A stretch of 64,000 nt of DNA from Herbiconiux sp. SALV-R1 (GCF_013113715.1 NZ_CP053344.1:2170001-2234000), one strand, 5' to 3'; shown: positions 9,179 to 19,375, numbered from the stretch's first letter. Notes: generated from the letters alone by a model not told the origin. Numbers and translations: made by a program.

Positions 9179-9216
9179 TTGCAGTTCCTGCAGGGCCCGT
9201 GCGCGCATCCGTGGTT

Positions 9217-10443
9217 CTAGAGCTGCTCCCCCGCGGTGATGGCCTCGGCCTCGACGAGATCGGTCTCCTCCTCCTCGTGGTCGACGTGGGCGATGGCGCG
9301 GTGGCCGACGATGACGATGAGCGAGGCGACGACCACCGAGCCGGCGGCGACGTAGAAGGGAACCGCATCCGTCGTCGCGGCGGCGATGAGGGAGGCGACG
9401 GGCGGGGCGACGGCGCCGCCGAGGAAGCGCACCGCCGAGTAGGCCGACGAGGCGACCGGGCGGGGCAGGTCGGTGGCCGCCATCACCGACTCGGTGAGCA
9501 CGGTGTTCATGACGCCGAGCAGCGCCCCGCCGACGATGACGCAGACGATGAGACCTGCGGCCGACTGCACGAACAGGCCCGCCGCCACGAGGTCGGCGCC
9601 GAGCAGCAGCAGCACCGTCCAGAGCACGCGGGTGCGCGGCAGCCGCCGGGTGAGCCAGGGGGCGGCCCACACCGAGGTGATCGCCACGGCGATGCCCCAG
9701 CCGAAGAAGGTGAGACCGAGGCCCATGGCGTCGAGCCCGAGCGGGAACGGCGTGTAGGCGAGCAGGATGAAGAAGCCGATGTTGTAGAACAGGGCGGCCA
9801 CCGCGAGCACCGCGAGGGCGGGTCGCGTCAGGGCCTTGAAGGGCGCGGAGAGCGGGCTCGGGGTGGGGCGCTGCGGCTCCTTCTTCATCAACACGAGGAT
9901 GGCGATGAAACCCACCGCCATGAGGGCCGAGGTTCCGAAGAACGGGCCGCGCCAGCTGATCGAGCCGAGCAGACCTCCGAGCAGCGGGCCGATGGCGATG
10001 CCGAGACCGAGCGCGGCCTCGTACAGCACGATGGCCGAGCTCGCTCCTCCGCTCGCCGCGCCCACGATGGTGGCGAGCGCCGTCGAGATGAACAGCGCGT
10101 TGCCGAGGCCCCAGCCGGCGCGGAAGCCGATGACCTCCTCCACGCTCTGCGAGAGGCCCGCGGCGAGGGCGAACAGCACGATGAGGCCGAGGCCGATGAG
10201 CAGCGTGCGGCGCGCCCCGATGCGGGTGGAGAGCCAGCTGGTGAACAGCATCGCGAAGCCCGTGATGAGCAGGTAGCTGGTGAACAGCAGGCTGGTCTGG
10301 GTCTGGCGGGCGTGCAGGCTCTCGGCGATGGCGGGGAGGATGGGGTCGACCAGGCCGATGCCCATGAAGGCGATGACGCAGGCGAAGGCGACGGCCCAGA
10401 CGGCCTTCGGCTGCTTGAGGATGGAGGCGCCTGCGGCGGCCAT
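9217..10443 (-). CDS. MFS transporter, DHA1-type (12 TM)
   Basis: The 408-aa product has about 12 hydrophobic helices and standard MFS signatures: LVDPILPAIAESL in TM1, the loop motif STRIGARRTLLIGLG between TM2 and TM3, and ALGLGIAIGPLLGGLLGSISWRGPFF (motif C of proton-driven exporters) in TM5. A short acidic C-terminus (HVDHEEEETDLVEAEA) is cytoplasmic. Its start (MAAAGAS, ATG 10443) lies 2 nt after the stop of the marR gene, so the two are co-transcribed. A drug or metabolite exporter under MarR control is the best reading; the substrate is unknown. Confidence 0.87.
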   Translation of the reverse strand: MAAAGASILKQPKAVWAVAFACVIAFMGIGLVDPILPAIAESLHARQTQTSLLFTSYLLITGFAMLFTSWLSTRIGARRTLLIGLGLIVLFALAAGLSQSVEEVIGFRAGWGLGNALFISTALATIVGAASGGASSAIVLYEAALGLGIAIGPLLGGLLGSISWRGPFFGTSALMAVGFIAILVLMKKEPQRPTPSPLSAPFKALTRPALAVLAVAALFYNIGFFILLAYTPFPLGLDAMGLGLTFFGWGIAVAITSVWAAPWLTRRLPRTRVLWTVLLLLGADLVAAGLFVQSAAGLIVCVIVGGALLGVMNTVLTESVMAATDLPRPVASSAYSAVRFLGGAVAPPVASLIAAATTDAVPFYVAAGSVVVASLIVIVGHRAIAHVDHEEEETDLVEAEAITAGEQL

Positions 10444-10445
10444 CG

Positions 10446-10940
10446 TCAGGCCGCCTTCACGGCGGAGGCGGCGCGGGCGTCGGAGCGGGCATCCGCGGCG
10501 CGGAGCTCGGTCGCCTCGCTGATGAGGTCGACCGCGCGGCTGATGACGTCGAGCTCGGAGGCGTCGAGGTCGTCGAACAGCGGCGAGAGCGCCGATCCGA
10601 GGCGGGCACGCCAGTCGGCGAGCGCCGCGATGCCCTTCGGGGCGAGGGCGATCTGCCAGCCGCGGGCGTCGTCGACCACCGCGATGCGGCGGATCCACTC
10701 CACCTCGTTGAGGTTCGCGACGATCTTGGTCATGGTGGGCTGGCTCACCCGGCTCTGCTTGGCGAGCTCGCCGAGGCGCATCGGCCCGAAGGTGCTGAGC
10801 ACGCTGAGGGTGCGCCAGGTGGCGGGCGAGGTGGAGTCGCCCGTGGCCTGGGCGGCGATGCGGGTGAGGCGGTGCGTGACCGAGACGAGGTCGGAGAGCA
10901 GGGCGGAGAGTTCGGGGGTTGAAGGGTTGTCGTTGATCAC
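10446..10940 (-). CDS. MarR family transcriptional regulator
   Basis: The product is about 164 aa from GTG 10940; a TTG two codons upstream (10946) is an alternative, and neither has a clear ribosome site. The winged-helix core reads LGELAKQSRVSQPTMTKIVANLNEVEWIRRI, followed by a wing (AVVDDARGWQIALAPKG) with the DDAR motif of MarR proteins. The C-terminus is Ala/Asp/Arg-rich and poorly ordered. The gene directly precedes the MFS gene (2-nt gap) and follows hisS by about 35 nt. It carries an operator-like palindrome over its start region, consistent with autorepression of the marR-MFS pair. Confidence 0.87.
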   Translation of the reverse strand: MINDNPSTPELSALLSDLVSVTHRLTRIAAQATGDSTSPATWRTLSVLSTFGPMRLGELAKQSRVSQPTMTKIVANLNEVEWIRRIAVVDDARGWQIALAPKGIAALADWRARLGSALSPLFDDLDASELDVISRAVDLISEATELRAADARSDARAASAVKAA

Positions 10941-10944
10941 GAAC

Positions 10945-10971
10945 AACTATTTTACATAGGTAAACTATGTT
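10945..10971 (-). promoter_or_regulatory. Operator-like palindrome at the marR-MFS promoter
   Basis: The core TTTAC-ATAG-GTAAA (10951-10964) is a perfect dyad. Imperfect flanks (AACTAT on one side, CTATGTT on the other) extend it to about 27 bp. It fills the gap between the hisS stop and the marR start, overlapping TATGTA/TAAAAT sequences that could serve as a -10 on the minus strand. A/T-rich palindromes of this form are typical MarR targets. Confidence 0.55.
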
Positions 10972-10975
10972 GTTG

Positions 10976-12277
10976 TCATTCCGGGGCGGAAAGTTCTTTG
11001 AGCTCGAGGTCGTCAGCCCGCGTGGCGTCGCGCCCGACCAGGGCGAAGTGGGTGAAACCGGATGCTGCGGCCCGGTCGAGAAGCGGGGCGAGGTTCTTCG
11101 TGCGGCGCTCCAGACGCACGCGCTCGCCTCGGTCGACGAACTGCGTCTTGAGCGCCAGCAGGCGCTCGGGCTCGGCTGCCTTGTCGTGCACCAGCACGAT
11201 CGACCTGGTGCCGGCGCCCGCCGGGTCGTCGATGAGGTCGATGATGCGCTCAAAGCCGATGGAGAAGCCGCAGGCCGGCACCTGCTCGCCGAGGAAGCGG
11301 CCGATCATGCCGTCGTAGCGACCGCCACCGCCCAGTGAGAAGCTGAAGTCGGGGTGCTCGATCTCGAAGATCGTGCCCGTGTAGTAGCCCATACCGCGCA
11401 CCAGGAAGGGGTCGAAGACGAGCTCGCCGCGCACGCCGGCCGTCTCGAGGGCCGTGCCGATGGAGGCGAGGGCTGTTACCGCATCCGGAGCGACACCCTC
11501 GGGGAGAGCCGCCGCCACGGTGGTGGCGGTGAGGGGCGTGGCCTCCGCTGTCACGGAAGTCTGCTCGAAGTAGGCGGCGAGCGCGTCGACCGCGGCGGGG
11601 GTGGTTCCCTTCGAGCGCAGCTCGTCGATCACTCCCCCCGTGCCGACCTTGTCGAGCTTGTCGACGGTGATGAGCACCGAGGAGTGCTCGTCGGCGGCGA
11701 AGCCGAAGGCGTCGAGCACGCCGAACAGGATGCGGCGGTCGTTGATGCGGATGCGGCACCCGGCGAGACCCAGGGTGTCGAGAGTCGCGAGGGTCGCCGT
11801 GAGCAGCTCGATCTCGGCGAGGATTCCCGCCTCGCCGATGATGTCGATGTCGCACTGCACGAACTGGCGGTAGCGGCCCTTCTGGGGGCGTTCGGCCCGC
11901 CACACCGGGGCGATCTGCACGGCGCGGAACACCTGCGGGAGAGCCGCGCGGTGGGTGGCGTAGAAGCGGGCCAGCGGAACGGTGAGGTCGAAACGGAGGC
12001 CGAGGTCGGCGAGGGCGTCGGGGTCGTCGGTGGCGGCGGCCTCCGCGAGGTCGGAGGCGGCGAGGCCGCGCTTCATCACGTTGAACGCGAGCTTCTCGTT
12101 GTCGCCGCCGAGTCCGGCGTGGAGGCGGTCGAAGTCCTCCACCACGGGCGTCTCGATCTCGTCGAACCCGTGGGCGGCGTAGGTGGAGCGGATGACGCCC
12201 AGCACCCTCTCGCGCTTGGCCTTGTCGGCGGGAAGGAAGTCGCGCATGCCGCGCGGTGCGGAGACGGGAGTTGCCAT
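10976..12277 (-). CDS. hisS: Histidyl-tRNA synthetase
   Basis: A class II aminoacyl-tRNA synthetase that charges tRNA-His. The 433-aa product opens with the family start PRGMRDFLPADK (motif 1 region). It has LGLRFDLTVPLARFYATH, motif 2 FRAVQIAPVWRAERPQKGRYRQFVQCDIDIIG, the HisA-type loop RGMGYYTGTIFEIEH and motif 3 GGGGRYDGMIGRFLG with ACGFSIGFERI. The anticodon-binding domain follows (about residue 345 on) and ends LELKELSAPE. Length is normal. The gene is divergent from the ABC exporter pair and is followed closely by the marR-MFS genes. Confidence 0.96.
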   Translation of the reverse strand: MATPVSAPRGMRDFLPADKAKRERVLGVIRSTYAAHGFDEIETPVVEDFDRLHAGLGGDNEKLAFNVMKRGLAASDLAEAAATDDPDALADLGLRFDLTVPLARFYATHRAALPQVFRAVQIAPVWRAERPQKGRYRQFVQCDIDIIGEAGILAEIELLTATLATLDTLGLAGCRIRINDRRILFGVLDAFGFAADEHSSVLITVDKLDKVGTGGVIDELRSKGTTPAAVDALAAYFEQTSVTAEATPLTATTVAAALPEGVAPDAVTALASIGTALETAGVRGELVFDPFLVRGMGYYTGTIFEIEHPDFSFSLGGGGRYDGMIGRFLGEQVPACGFSIGFERIIDLIDDPAGAGTRSIVLVHDKAAEPERLLALKTQFVDRGERVRLERRTKNLAPLLDRAAASGFTHFALVGRDATRADDLELKELSAPE

Positions 12278-12345
12278 GGGAAGAGTTTATTTGGCGGCGG
12301 TACCCCTCCCGAACCCGATGGAGTTCTGGCCCGGTGGCGGAACTT

Positions 12346-12383
12346 GATGGAGGATTTGTCCCGTTCCCTCCGAATCCTCCATC
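12346..12383. promoter_or_regulatory. 11-bp inverted repeat in the hisS / ABC divergent gap
   Basis: GATGGAGGATT (12346-12356) and AATCCTCCATC (12373-12383) are perfect inverted copies separated by 16 bp. They lie about 60 nt before the ABC ATPase start and 70 nt before the hisS start. The spacing between half-site centres is 27 bp. It could be a bipartite operator serving one or both genes, or a transcript hairpin in the ABC leader. No good -35/-10 was found. Confidence 0.4.
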
Positions 12384-12441
12384 GACTTCGTCGCTCGTCG
12401 GGGTCGGCTGTTACGTTCGGAGGCGACGAGGTGGGGGAAGC

Positions 12442-13400
<959 letters not shown>

Positions 13401-13404
<4 letters not shown>

Positions 13405-14576
13405 GCGCGCAGGACGGTGTGGGCGGGTCGGTCGTGCCGGGCGGAACGGGCGGCGCGGGCGGGCCGGGCGTTCCCGGCGCGGGCGGGCCGGGTGTTCCCG
13501 GCGCTCCCGGGTTCGGCGGGATCGGGGGCTTCTGGCGCGGGGTCGGTCTCATCCTCGCGCTCGAGCTGAAGCAGCGGGTGCGCGGGGTGGCCTGGTACGT
13601 CATCCTCGGCGTCTGCTTCGCCCTCGTCGCGATCGTCACCCTCGGTGTGGCGGTCATCGCGGGCGGCTTCGGCACGACGGGCGGCGCGCTGTACTCCTCG
13701 GTCGTCTACTTCGTGCTGCTGCTGGCGAGCCTCATCACCCCGGCACTGTCGGGCACCGCCGTGAACGGTGAGCGCGAAGGCGGAACCCTGGCGACCATCC
13801 AGGTCACCTCGGTCACCACGGGTCAGATCGTCATCGGCAAGTGGCTCGCCGCCTGGGTGGCGTCGCTGGCGCTGCTTGCCATCACCTCACCGTTCCTGCT
13901 GCTGGCGTCGGCGTTCGGCGAGGTGTCGGGAGCGACGGCGCTGTCGTCACTGCTCATCCTCACCGCGCAGCTCGGCGTGCTGTCGGCGATCGGCGTGGGG
14001 CTCTCGGGTGTCATCCGCAAGCCGCTGTTCTCGGTGGTGGTGAGCTACCTAGCGATCGCGGCGCTCAGTCTCGGCACCCTCATCGCCTTCGCCATCGCCG
14101 GATCGGTCACCCAGGTCACCGTCACGAACACCACGGTCGAGCCCGCCTACCGGGCCGACGGCACGACCTTCGAGTGCAAGCCGGGCACGACCGTCTCGAC
14201 CTACACGGTGCCGCGCTTCGACCCCTACTGGGGACTGCTCGCGGTCAACCCCTACGTCGTGGTGGCCGATGCGTCGTACGGCGACTTCGACGACAACGGC
14301 AACCCGCAAGACCTCTTCGGCTACATCGCGCTCGGCGTCCGCCAGGCCCAGATCGCGCCCGAGACCGAGACCTTCACCGACTACTGCGCCCTCGCCGTCT
14401 CGGGCTTCGAAGACGACGACCAGCCGACCGCCGAAGAGCTCCTGCGCACCGGCGTTCCGAGCTGGTTCATCGGCCTCGCCCTGCAGTCGGGACTCGCCGC
14501 GCTCGCCCTCTGGGGCGCCTGGGCCTCCACCCGCACCCCCGCCGGCCGCCTCGCCAAGGGCAGCCGCATCGCGTAG
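13401..14576 (+). CDS. ABC-2 type permease with collagen-like N-terminus
   Basis: The 391-aa product starts at GTG 13401 (GTGA overlap with the ATPase). Residues 10-42 are Gly/Pro-rich with repeated GGPGVPGA units; then come FWRGVGLILALELKQRVRG and about six hydrophobic helices. The early helices carry LYSSVVYFVLLLASLITPALSG and GEREGGTLATIQVTSVTTGQIVIGKWLAAW, the ABC-2 signature region. A soluble loop of about 110 residues (TVTNTTVEPAYR to FEDDDQPTAEEL) with two or three Cys separates the penultimate and last helices and probably faces outside. The low-complexity N-terminus would be cytoplasmic and is encoded by a DNA minisatellite. Confidence 0.83.
13452..13499 (+). repeat. 24-bp tandem repeat within the permease gene
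   Basis: Two 24-bp units (13452-13475 and 13476-13499) differ at one base and are followed by a partial third. Each encodes GAGGPGVP in frame. Unit-number variation would change the N-terminal linker length without a frameshift. Confidence 0.7.
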
Positions 14577-14661
14577 GCCCGGGCGCCGGAGGCTGGGCCG
14601 CGCCTCGGCACAACGACGGAGTTTCAGCCTCATCTGTCCAAACGACGGATGCTGGTTCGAC

Positions 14662-15426
14662 TCAGCCGCCGATGTTCCGTCGTTCGGTCGCCGGCTCGGC
14701 CGCAGCATCCGTCGTCATCCCCGCCGCCGCATCCGTCTCGACTGCCGTCACCTCGGCCGCCGTCACCTCGGCGCGCAGCGCGCGGAGGGCGGTGCGGAGC
14801 GCCCGCTCGGGGTCGAGGCCGCGGGCGCGGGCGGCGCCGACGACGGAGAGCAGCTGCGCCCCGAGCTCGGCTTCGTCGGCGGCTGGGGCGTCGAGCGGCA
14901 CCTCGGGCGCGCTGACGCCCAGCTTCGCCGCCTTGCCGAGGAGCTTGTCGGCGAGAGCGAGGGCGGGCATGCCGAGCGGCACGCCGTCGAGCACGCTGGT
15001 GCGGGTGGGCTTCTCGGCGGCCTTGAACGAGTCCCAGGCGTTCTCGACCTCGCCCGCGGTGCTGAGGTCGAGGTCGCCGAAGACGTGCGGATGCCGCCCC
15101 ACCATCTTCGCGGTCATGTGCGCGGCGACATCGTCGATGGTGAACTCCTCGCCGGGCGTGTGCGCGGCGATGTCGGCGTGGAACACCACCTGGTAGAGCA
15201 CGTCGCCGAGCTCCTCGAGCAACTCGTCGCGCGACCCCGCCTCGATGGCGTCGATGAGCTCGTGGGTCTCCTCGGTGAGGTAGCGCACGAGCGACTCGTG
15301 AGTCTGCTCCGCATCCCACGGGCACCCGCCCGGCGCCCGCAGCAACGCGGTCACCGCCACCAGCCTCTCGAGCTCGCTCGACGCATCCGGAAACGGCATC
15401 GGCAGGGGCGTCGGCTTCTCGCTCAT
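14662..15426 (-). CDS. mazG: MazG-family nucleoside triphosphate pyrophosphohydrolase
   Basis: MazG hydrolyses NTPs and dNTPs to NMPs and pyrophosphate, clearing non-canonical nucleotides. The 254-aa product has the all-alpha MazG core: LRAPGGCPWDAEQTHESLVRYLTEETHELIDAIE followed by ELLEELGDVLYQVVFHADIA. This supplies the paired ExxE and ExxD metal ligands. A second helical region around GKAAKLGVSAPEVPLDAPAADE is weaker, and the C-terminus after about residue 225 is Thr/Ala/Glu-rich and probably disordered. The gene is convergent with the ABC permease (85-nt gap) and divergent from the 37-aa frame at 15549. Confidence 0.9.
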   Translation of the reverse strand: MSEKPTPLPMPFPDASSELERLVAVTALLRAPGGCPWDAEQTHESLVRYLTEETHELIDAIEAGSRDELLEELGDVLYQVVFHADIAAHTPGEEFTIDDVAAHMTAKMVGRHPHVFGDLDLSTAGEVENAWDSFKAAEKPTRTSVLDGVPLGMPALALADKLLGKAAKLGVSAPEVPLDAPAADEAELGAQLLSVVGAARARGLDPERALRTALRALRAEVTAAEVTAVETDAAAGMTTDAAAEPATERRNIGG

Positions 15427-15461
15427 GCCCCGAGCCTACGTCGCACGATCCGACACCTCGA

Positions 15462-15520
15462 ATATCGCCTCAATCTTTGGTGAGGCAATATCATGTTTAC
15501 GGGTGTCCCGGATCGGGACA
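15462..15520. promoter_or_regulatory. Two dyads upstream of the 37-aa frame
   Basis: The first is ATATCGCCTCA (15462-15472) against TGAGGCAATAT (15481-15491): an inverted repeat with one mismatch and an 8-nt loop. The second is the perfect palindrome TGTCCCG-GAT-CGGGACA (15504-15520). Both lie between the mazG start and the small frame, whose ribosome site follows about 15 nt later. The first could be an operator or a leader hairpin; the second has the form of a dimeric regulator site. Confidence 0.5.
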
Positions 15521-15548
15521 TGGATCATCGCACAAGGAAGGTTGACAC

Positions 15549-15662
15549 ATGTTCACCGGCATACTGCCCCGCGGTGTGGCTACGATCGCTGCACTAGTCC
15601 TCTCCACCGGCATTCTGAATGTCACGATCGGGCAGGAGCCGCAGACGTACCATCCAGACTGA
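15549..15662 (+). CDS. Predicted 37-aa peptide with hydrophobic core
   Basis: An AAGGAAGG ribosome site precedes the ATG by about 8 nt, much better than chance. The translation starts MFTGILPRGVATIAALVLS and ends GQEPQTYHPD. A hydrophobic middle (GVATIAALVLSTGILNVTIG) could span or sit in the membrane, or be an uncleaved signal-like segment. The base composition is visibly less GC-rich than its neighbours. No homologue is recognised. The stop (15662) is 43 nt from the end of the convergent mfd gene. It could be a small membrane peptide, a secreted signal peptide or a leader peptide. Confidence 0.45.
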   Translation: MFTGILPRGVATIAALVLSTGILNVTIGQEPQTYHPD

Positions 15663-15705
15663 TTTCTGCGCCCCCGACCGACAAACCTACGCGGTTGCGT
15701 CGACG

Positions 15706-18700
15706 TCAGGCCGACGCCGCCGTGCCCGCCGGCTCCGCCTTCGCCGCGGGGAAGAGGGCGTCGAGGAGCTGGGAGGCCCAGGCGATGAGGTCGGCGTCGG
15801 CGAGCGGGGCGCCGTCGACGACCGGCATGGGCAGCGAGATCGAGCTGGTCTGCGCGAAGTACTTCGAGCCCGGGTACATGCGCTTCAGGCGCACCTGCAA
15901 CGAGTCGGGCAGGTCGGCGGGGGCGATGCGCAGGTTCGAGCCCATCGTCACCACCTCGCTGAGCGACGCCTTCTGAGCCTGGCGGCGGAGGCGCGACACG
16001 GCGAGCAGGTTCTGCACCGGCTGCGGCGGCTCGCCGTAGCGGTCGGTGAGCTCCTCGACGACGTGGTCGATCGAGTCGTCGGAGGCGGTGGGCGCCGAGG
16101 CGGTCGAGAGCTTCTGATAGGCCTCGAGGCGCAGCCGCTCGCTGTCGACGTAGTCGTCGGGAATGTGAGCCTCGACAGGGAGCTCGAGCCGCAGCTCGGT
16201 CTGGCCCTCGGCGACGTCGCCGCGGAAGGTCGAGACTGCCTCGCCGATCATGCGCAGGTAGAGGTCGAACCCGACACCCGCGATGTGCCCGGCCTGCTCG
16301 CCGCCGAGCAGGTTGCCCGCCCCGCGGATCTCGAGGTCTTTCAACGCCACCTGCATGCCCGAGCCGAGCTCGTTGTTGGCGGCGAGGGTGGAGAGCCGGT
16401 CGTTCGCGGTCTCCGACAGCGGCTTGTGCTCGTCGAACAGCAGATAGGCGTAGGCGCGCTCGCGCCCGCGTCCCACACGCCCGCGCAGTTGGTGCAGCTG
16501 CGACAGCCCGTACTTGTCGGCCCGGTCGACGATGAGCGTGTTCGCGTTGGCGATGTCGATGCCGGTCTCGATGATCGTGGTCGACACGAGCACGTCGAAC
16601 TTGCGCTCCCAGAAGTCGACGATCACCTGCTCGAGCACGTGCTCGTTCATCTGCCCGTGCGCCACCGCGATGCGCGCCTCGGGCACCAGCTCGGCGAGCT
16701 GCGCGGCGACCCGGTTGATCGACGACACCCGGTTGTGCACGAAGAACACCTGCCCCTCGCGCAGCAACTCACGACGGATGGCGGCCGCGACCTGCTTGTC
16801 GGAGTACGGCCCCACGAAGGTGAGGATGGGGTGGCGATCCTCCGGGGGCGTCGCGAGCGTCGACATCTCGCGGATGCCGGTCACCGCCATCTCGAGCGTG
16901 CGCGGAATGGGCGTCGCACTCATCGCGAGGATGTCGACGTTCGTCTTCAGCTTCTTCAGCGCATCCTTGTGCTCTACACCGAACCGCTGCTCCTCGTCGA
17001 TGATGAGGAGGCCGAGGTCTTTGAACACGATGGTGTCGCTCAGGATGCGGTGGGTCGCGATGACGACGTCGACGGTGCCGTCGGCGAGCCCCGCGATGGT
17101 CTCGCGCGACTCCTTCTCGGTCTGGAAGCGGCTGAGCGCCTTGAGGTGCACGGGGAACCCGGCGAAGCGCTCCTGGAAGGTCTCGAGGTGCTGCCGCACG
17201 AGCAGAGTGGTGGGCACGAGCATGGCGACCTGCTTGCCGTCTTGCACCGCCTTGAACGCGGCGCGGATGGCGATCTCGGTCTTGCCGAAGCCGACGTCGC
17301 CGGAGAGCAGCCTGTCCATGGGGATGGGCCGCTCCATGTCGGCCTTCACCTCGTCGATGACGGTCAGCTGGTCGGGCGTCTCCTGGAACGGGAAGGCCTC
17401 TTCGAGCTCGTGCTGCCACGGCGTGTCGGGGCCGAAGGCGTGACCCTTCGAGGCCATGCGCGCCGAGTAGAGCTTCACGAGCTCGACGGCGATGTCGCGC
17501 ACGGCCTTGCGCGCCTTGCCCTTGGCGGCCGCCCAGTCGCTGCCGCCCATCTTGCTGAGGCCGGGGGCCTCGCCGCCGACATAGCGGGAGAGCAGGTCGA
17601 GCTGGTCGGTGGGTACGTAGAGCTTGTCGCCCGGGTAGCCGCGCTTGCTCGGCGCATACTCGATCACCAGGTACTCGCGCGTGGTCTTCACCGCGTTGCG
17701 GCCGCCGCTGGACACCTCGCGCTGGGTGAGCTCGAGGAACTTGCCGATGCCGTGGGTCTGGTGCACCACGAAGTCGCCGGCCTTGAGCTGCAACGGGTCG
17801 ACGACGTTCTTGCGCCGGCTCGCGAGCTTCTTCACCTGGCGGTTGTCGTAGCCGACGGTGCGCCCGTAGAACTCGGTCTCGCCGATGAGGGCGATCTTGA
17901 GCTCGGGCAGCTCGAAGCCGTGCTCGACGCCGGCCTGCACGAGGTAGGCGGCCCCGGGCTCGGGATCGGCGGGGAGGTCGTCGACGATACGGGCGGCGAC
18001 CTCGCGCTCCCCGAGCACGTCGGCGGCGCGCTCGACGAGCCCCTGGCCTTTGGCAGCCACGGCGACGACCCACCCGTCGGCGAGCCGCGACGCCACGTGG
18101 GCGATGGCCCCGTCGGCGTTGCCCGAGAAGCTCGGCACGGCGTCGGCCTGGATGCGGATGGTGAGGTGCTCCTCGAGCTCGCGGTGCTCGGGCAGCACCT
18201 CGCTCTCGTCGGGGCCGAGCTGGAACTCGCTGAGCGTCCACCAGGGCCGGCCGGTGCCGGCGGCGTGCCGCAGGTCGGTGAGGGTGATGAACTCGCCCGA
18301 GGCGAGGTCGATGGGGGCCTCGGCGCCCGCGGTGGCGGCTGTCCAGGCCGCGGCGAGGAACTCGCGGTTCGTCTCGGAGAGGTTCACGGCGCGCGTCGCC
18401 ACCCGCTCGGGCGACACGACGGCGACGGCTGCGCCCTCGGGCAGGTAGTGGGCGATGGTGACGAGCTGGTCGAGCAGGGCGGGGGCGAGCGACTCCATGC
18501 CCTCGACCGGGATGCCCGCCGAGATCTTCTCGAGCATGCCGGCGAGGCTCGGGAACTCGTGCTGCATCTCGCGGGCCCGCTGCCGCACCGGCTCGCTGAG
18601 CAGCAGCTCGCGGCTCGGCGGGAGCACGACCTGCTCCACCGGGTCGGGCAGCGACCGCTGGTCGGCCACCGAGAACGCGCGGATCTCGTCGACCTCGTCG

Positions 18701-19329
18701 CCGAAGAAGTCGACGCGGTAGGGGTGATCGGCGATCGGCGGGAAGACGTCGAGAATGCCGCCGCGCACCGCGTACTCCCCGCGCCGCGTGACCATGTCGA
18801 CGCGCGAGTAGGCGAGTTCGACGAGCTGCAGCGACAGCGCCGAGAGATCGAAGCCGCGGGCGCCCTTCTCGAGCACGATCGGGTCGAGGTCGGCGAGGTT
18901 CGCCGCGATCGGTTGCAGGGCGGCCCGCACCGAGGCGACCACGACGATCGGTTCGGGGTTCTGACCGGCATCGGATGCGCGCTGCCAGTCGACGAGACGC
19001 CGCAGGGCGTCGATGCGGCGGCCCACGATCTCCGCACTCGGGCTGAGGCGCTCGTGCGGGAGCGTCTCCCAGGCCGGGAACTCGACGATGCACGCGGCGG
19101 GCAGGTAGCTCGCGAGCGACTCGCGGAGTTTCTCCGACTCGCGGCCGGTGGCGGTGACGACGAGCATCGCCGCCGGGAGACCGCGTTCGACACGCCGGTT
19201 CAGCATGGCCGCGAGGAACGGCCCGCGGATGCCTTCGGGCATCGAGAAATCGCTGTCACGGCCGGCGTTCGCCAGCCCTCGTTCCACCGTCGAGGCGCGC
19301 GAGAGCGCAGAGATCAGGCCCTGAAGCAT
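15706..19329 (-). CDS. mfd: Transcription-repair coupling factor Mfd
   Basis: Mfd removes RNA polymerase stalled at DNA lesions and recruits UvrA. The product is about 1207 aa from ATG 19329 (MLQGLISALSRAS); a GTG ten codons upstream is an alternative. Order of parts: UvrB-like N-terminal module (FPAWETLPHERLSPSAEIVGRR), the RNA-polymerase-interacting region near YAPSKRGYPGDKLYVPTDQ, then the RecG-type translocase. The translocase shows motif I LLSGDVGFGKTEIA, motif II LLIIDEEQRFG, motif III SATPIPRTLEMA, STTIIETGIDIANANTLIV and motif VI QLRGRVGRGRERAYAYLL. The C-terminal TRCF autoinhibitory domain follows. All motifs are intact. Confidence 0.96.
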   Translation of the reverse strand: MLQGLISALSRASTVERGLANAGRDSDFSMPEGIRGPFLAAMLNRRVERGLPAAMLVVTATGRESEKLRESLASYLPAACIVEFPAWETLPHERLSPSAEIVGRRIDALRRLVDWQRASDAGQNPEPIVVVASVRAALQPIAANLADLDPIVLEKGARGFDLSALSLQLVELAYSRVDMVTRRGEYAVRGGILDVFPPIADHPYRVDFFGDEVDEIRAFSVADQRSLPDPVEQVVLPPSRELLLSEPVRQRAREMQHEFPSLAGMLEKISAGIPVEGMESLAPALLDQLVTIAHYLPEGAAVAVVSPERVATRAVNLSETNREFLAAAWTAATAGAEAPIDLASGEFITLTDLRHAAGTGRPWWTLSEFQLGPDESEVLPEHRELEEHLTIRIQADAVPSFSGNADGAIAHVASRLADGWVVAVAAKGQGLVERAADVLGEREVAARIVDDLPADPEPGAAYLVQAGVEHGFELPELKIALIGETEFYGRTVGYDNRQVKKLASRRKNVVDPLQLKAGDFVVHQTHGIGKFLELTQREVSSGGRNAVKTTREYLVIEYAPSKRGYPGDKLYVPTDQLDLLSRYVGGEAPGLSKMGGSDWAAAKGKARKAVRDIAVELVKLYSARMASKGHAFGPDTPWQHELEEAFPFQETPDQLTVIDEVKADMERPIPMDRLLSGDVGFGKTEIAIRAAFKAVQDGKQVAMLVPTTLLVRQHLETFQERFAGFPVHLKALSRFQTEKESRETIAGLADGTVDVVIATHRILSDTIVFKDLGLLIIDEEQRFGVEHKDALKKLKTNVDILAMSATPIPRTLEMAVTGIREMSTLATPPEDRHPILTFVGPYSDKQVAAAIRRELLREGQVFFVHNRVSSINRVAAQLAELVPEARIAVAHGQMNEHVLEQVIVDFWERKFDVLVSTTIIETGIDIANANTLIVDRADKYGLSQLHQLRGRVGRGRERAYAYLLFDEHKPLSETANDRLSTLAANNELGSGMQVALKDLEIRGAGNLLGGEQAGHIAGVGFDLYLRMIGEAVSTFRGDVAEGQTELRLELPVEAHIPDDYVDSERLRLEAYQKLSTASAPTASDDSIDHVVEELTDRYGEPPQPVQNLLAVSRLRRQAQKASLSEVVTMGSNLRIAPADLPDSLQVRLKRMYPGSKYFAQTSSISLPMPVVDGAPLADADLIAWASQLLDALFPAAKAEPAGTAASA

Positions 19330-19375
19330 GCTCCCGAGTTTACGCGCCCCCACCGACACCCGGCCGCGCAGGGGC

